The notes under the pieces are model-generated. The model ran no database searches, was not told the DNA's origin, and worked only from the letters and a program-made list of their open reading frames with translations. From Oxalobacteraceae bacterium (GTDB lineage: Bacteria > Pseudomonadota > Gammaproteobacteria > Burkholderiales > Burkholderiaceae_D), in the NCBI GenBank assembly GCA_947448025.1, contig CANFLV010000024.1, positions 1-53,789 of the forward strand: a DNA stretch of 53,789 nt, written 5' to 3'. A program made the translations under genes and the position numbers. Below, in pieces: positions 52,192 through 53,789 of the stretch. How positions within the stretch are numbered: the stretch's first letter is position 1; each line of letters opens with the position of its first letter.

Positions 52192-53493
52192 TTATTGTTC
52201 CATGCGCTGCGGCAGCGTCAGCCGGCCGGTATGGAAATCATATTCATAGACTTCGCCATAGCGGCCCCATTCGACGGCGATCTCAAGGATACGCTGTGCT
52301 TCATCGGCTTTCATGAATTCCTGCAGCAGTTCAAGGAAAGGTTTTTCCAGCATCGCCCCGCTGACTTCAGCTTCGAGACGCCGGCGGATATCGGCGGCCA
52401 GTGGCACATGGGTCAGCAGCTGCTGGCCGAAAATATCCTGCCGAAGTGCCTTGTCGGCGATCGCATAACGCTGCCCCAGCGGCGAGAGCGCAATATCACC
52501 TTTGTCGACCAGCGCCAGGCCGAGTAGGGCCAGTGCTTCATAGGCCGGGAATAATTCTTCATCCGACAATTCCGACTCTTCTGCCAATTGCGGCAGGTCG
52601 GCGCGGCCATGGAAAGGCGCATCGGCGAGCAATTCCAGCACCGCTTCGATATGGCTGACGTCGGTGTCGGGCAAATGGAAATGGCGGCGGTGTACATGGT
52701 TCAGGTCATGCACGCCTTCATGTACGGTCCGCAATGTCATCAAGCCATAGACTTCGTCGATCAGAGAGCGCACCGCTGCCGAATCGGCGTCGCGCGGACG
52801 TGGGAGGTCGATGCTGATTTCGCTGCGGATGCGCCCCGGTTCGCTCGACAGGATGATGATGCGGTCGGCCATCATGACGGCTTCTTCAATATTGTGCGAC
52901 ACGATCAGGATACCCTTGGTCGGAATCCGCGCGTCTTGCCACAGGTCGAGTATGTCGTCGCGCAAGGTTTCGCCGGTCAGTACATCGAGCGCTGAAAACG
53001 CTTCATCCATCAACAGCACATCCGGATTCGTCACCAGCGCGCGGGCAATGCCAACACGCTGCTTCATGCCGCCGGAAAGTTCACGCGGCAGTGCGCCGCC
53101 GAAGCCAGACAGGCCGATCAGTTCCAGCATGGCGTCGGCGCGCTTCTCGCGCTCGTCGGGCGCGACGCCCTGGGCTTCGAGACCGAGCTCGACATTCTGT
53201 TGCACCGTCAGCCAGGGAAACAGCGCAAACGACTGGAACACCATCGCCACGCCGGCCAGCGGTGCATGGATACTTTGCTGGCGATATTGCGCGCGGCCTT
53301 TGTCTGCCGGAATCAGACCGGCAATGATGCGTAACAGCGTCGATTTGCCGGAGCCGGATTTGCCCAGCAGGGCGACGATTTCGCCTTCCATCAAGGTGAA
53401 GTCGACTTCTTCGAGCACGCTGCGCGGCGCGCCGTCGGCGGTGCGGAAGGACTTGCTGACGCCTTGCAGTTCAATCAGTTTATTCAGTGTCAT
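52192..53493 (-). CDS. ABC ATPase with AAA-associated C-terminal domain
   Basis: A 433-residue ATP-binding subunit of the nitrate/sulfonate/taurine importer group. The N-terminal half is a SsuB/TauB-like ATPase with Walker A LGKSGSGKST, Q-loop region MVFQSFALFPWLTV, signature LSGGMKQRVGIARAL, Walker B LLMDEAFSALDV and H-loop VSHNIEEAV. The C-terminal part (about 280-433) is the AAA-associated domain found fused to this subgroup, likely winged-helix and regulatory. AGGAT precedes the ATG at 53493. It follows the permease gene by 9 bp. The binding protein gene is outside the window, so the substrate is unknown. Confidence 0.92.
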   Translation of the reverse strand: MTLNKLIELQGVSKSFRTADGAPRSVLEEVDFTLMEGEIVALLGKSGSGKSTLLRIIAGLIPADKGRAQYRQQSIHAPLAGVAMVFQSFALFPWLTVQQNVELGLEAQGVAPDEREKRADAMLELIGLSGFGGALPRELSGGMKQRVGIARALVTNPDVLLMDEAFSALDVLTGETLRDDILDLWQDARIPTKGILIVSHNIEEAVMMADRIIILSSEPGRIRSEISIDLPRPRDADSAAVRSLIDEVYGLMTLRTVHEGVHDLNHVHRRHFHLPDTDVSHIEAVLELLADAPFHGRADLPQLAEESELSDEELFPAYEALALLGLALVDKGDIALSPLGQRYAIADKALRQDIFGQQLLTHVPLAADIRRRLEAEVSGAMLEKPFLELLQEFMKADEAQRILEIAVEWGRYGEVYEYDFHTGRLTLPQRMEQ

Positions 53494-53502
53494 GGAAGAT
53501 CC

Positions 53503-53789
53503 TCAGCGACTACGGTTTTCAGCCAGCACATACAGCTTGCGCCAAAAAAAGCGATTCAGCAGCATCACGAAAATACACATCACGCCGATGCCTAAAGCGA
53601 TGCGGTGAAAGTCGCCGGCGTCCGTCATCTGCTTGATGTAACTGCCGAGCCCGTCGGCCACCAGTGTGGTCTTGCCCCAGGTGACGTATTCGGCCACGAT
53701 GCTGGCATTCCATGAGCCGCCGCTGGCCGTGATCGCGCCGGTGATAAAGCTCGGGAAAATCGCCGGCAGGTAGACGCGCTTCCATAGCA
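53503..53789 (-). CDS. ABC permease, 5' part beyond window
   Basis: The last 94 codons of an inner-membrane permease gene that runs off the right edge. In frame from the edge it reads LWKRVYLPAIFPSFITG, the EAA-type coupling loop of BPD_transp_1 permeases, then SGGSWNASIVAEYV and a last transmembrane helix (IALGIGVMCIFVMLLNRFFW). This C-terminal pattern fits the permease partner of AAA-associated-domain ATPases. It is 9 bp upstream of that ATPase gene. Confidence 0.85.
   Translation of the reverse strand, partial: LWKRVYLPAIFPSFITGAITASGGSWNASIVAEYVTWGKTTLVADGLGSYIKQMTDAGDFHRIALGIGVMCIFVMLLNRFFWRKLYVLAENRSR

Overview
The window reads as a chromosome segment of a betaproteobacterium (Burkholderiales), most likely Oxalobacteraceae of the Herminiimonas/Janthinobacterium type. 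The evidence is the gene families, a PHA granule locus, the gloB-methyltransferase-rnhA-dnaQ neighbourhood, and moderately high GC with short intergenic gaps. This placement is inference from protein families; there is no 16S rRNA in the window. I saw no insertion sequence, prophage, integrase or CRISPR array.

Layout. (1) 0.5-7.2 kb, mostly minus strand: a PLP amino-acid decarboxylase, a DUF4337 membrane protein, folA and thyA, a glycine-zipper lipoprotein, a secreted Tyr/Pro-rich protein and an orphan YhcG-type PDDEXK nuclease. (2) 7.3-16.7 kb: a tightly packed minus-strand run of eight genes. It starts with a four-gene PhnCDE-like importer whose binding protein matches the putative selenate-uptake type. 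An AttEFGH-like module (LolD-type ATPase, FtsX-type permease, AttH/CrtC-like protein) and an MsbA-like exporter follow. (3) 16.8-19.0 kb, divergent from that run: egtD and egtB (ergothioneine). (4) 19.1-22.9 kb: a Methyltransf_32 methyltransferase, an SDR, and leuA behind a leucine-rich leader peptide with rare CTA codons. (5) 23.1-26.4 kb: a selenoneine locus, senA divergent from senB-senC. (6) 26.5-32.5 kb: a small membrane-anchored hypothetical protein, a DEAD-box helicase, fabI, mltD and gloB. (7) 32.5-39.1 kb: methyltransferase-rnhA, an RND pump pair, dnaQ and tRNA-Val(CAC). (8) 39.2-50.5 kb: kynU, a hypothetical, three histidine kinases and two response regulators, phaB, a phasin and an FNR-like regulator without the usual iron-sulfur cysteines. 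(9) 50.7-53.8 kb: a DUF2721 protein with an apparent ATT start, a His-rich cation diffusion facilitator, and the end of a nitrate/taurine-type ABC importer cut by the window edge.

The most notable content is a selenium/thiohistidine island of about 19 kb (7.3-26.4 kb), or about 10.5 kb from the importer to senA. The importer may bring in a selenium oxyanion. SenC makes selenophosphate and SenB transfers selenium to a UDP-sugar. EgtD makes hercynine, SenA joins hercynine to the selenosugar to give selenoneine, and EgtB makes the sulfur counterpart (ergothioneine). The senABC pathway is established knowledge (described in Variovorax). Its physical linkage here to egtD-egtB and to a putative selenium importer operon is seen in the sequence. 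Functional coupling of these parts, and any role for the export genes, is inference.
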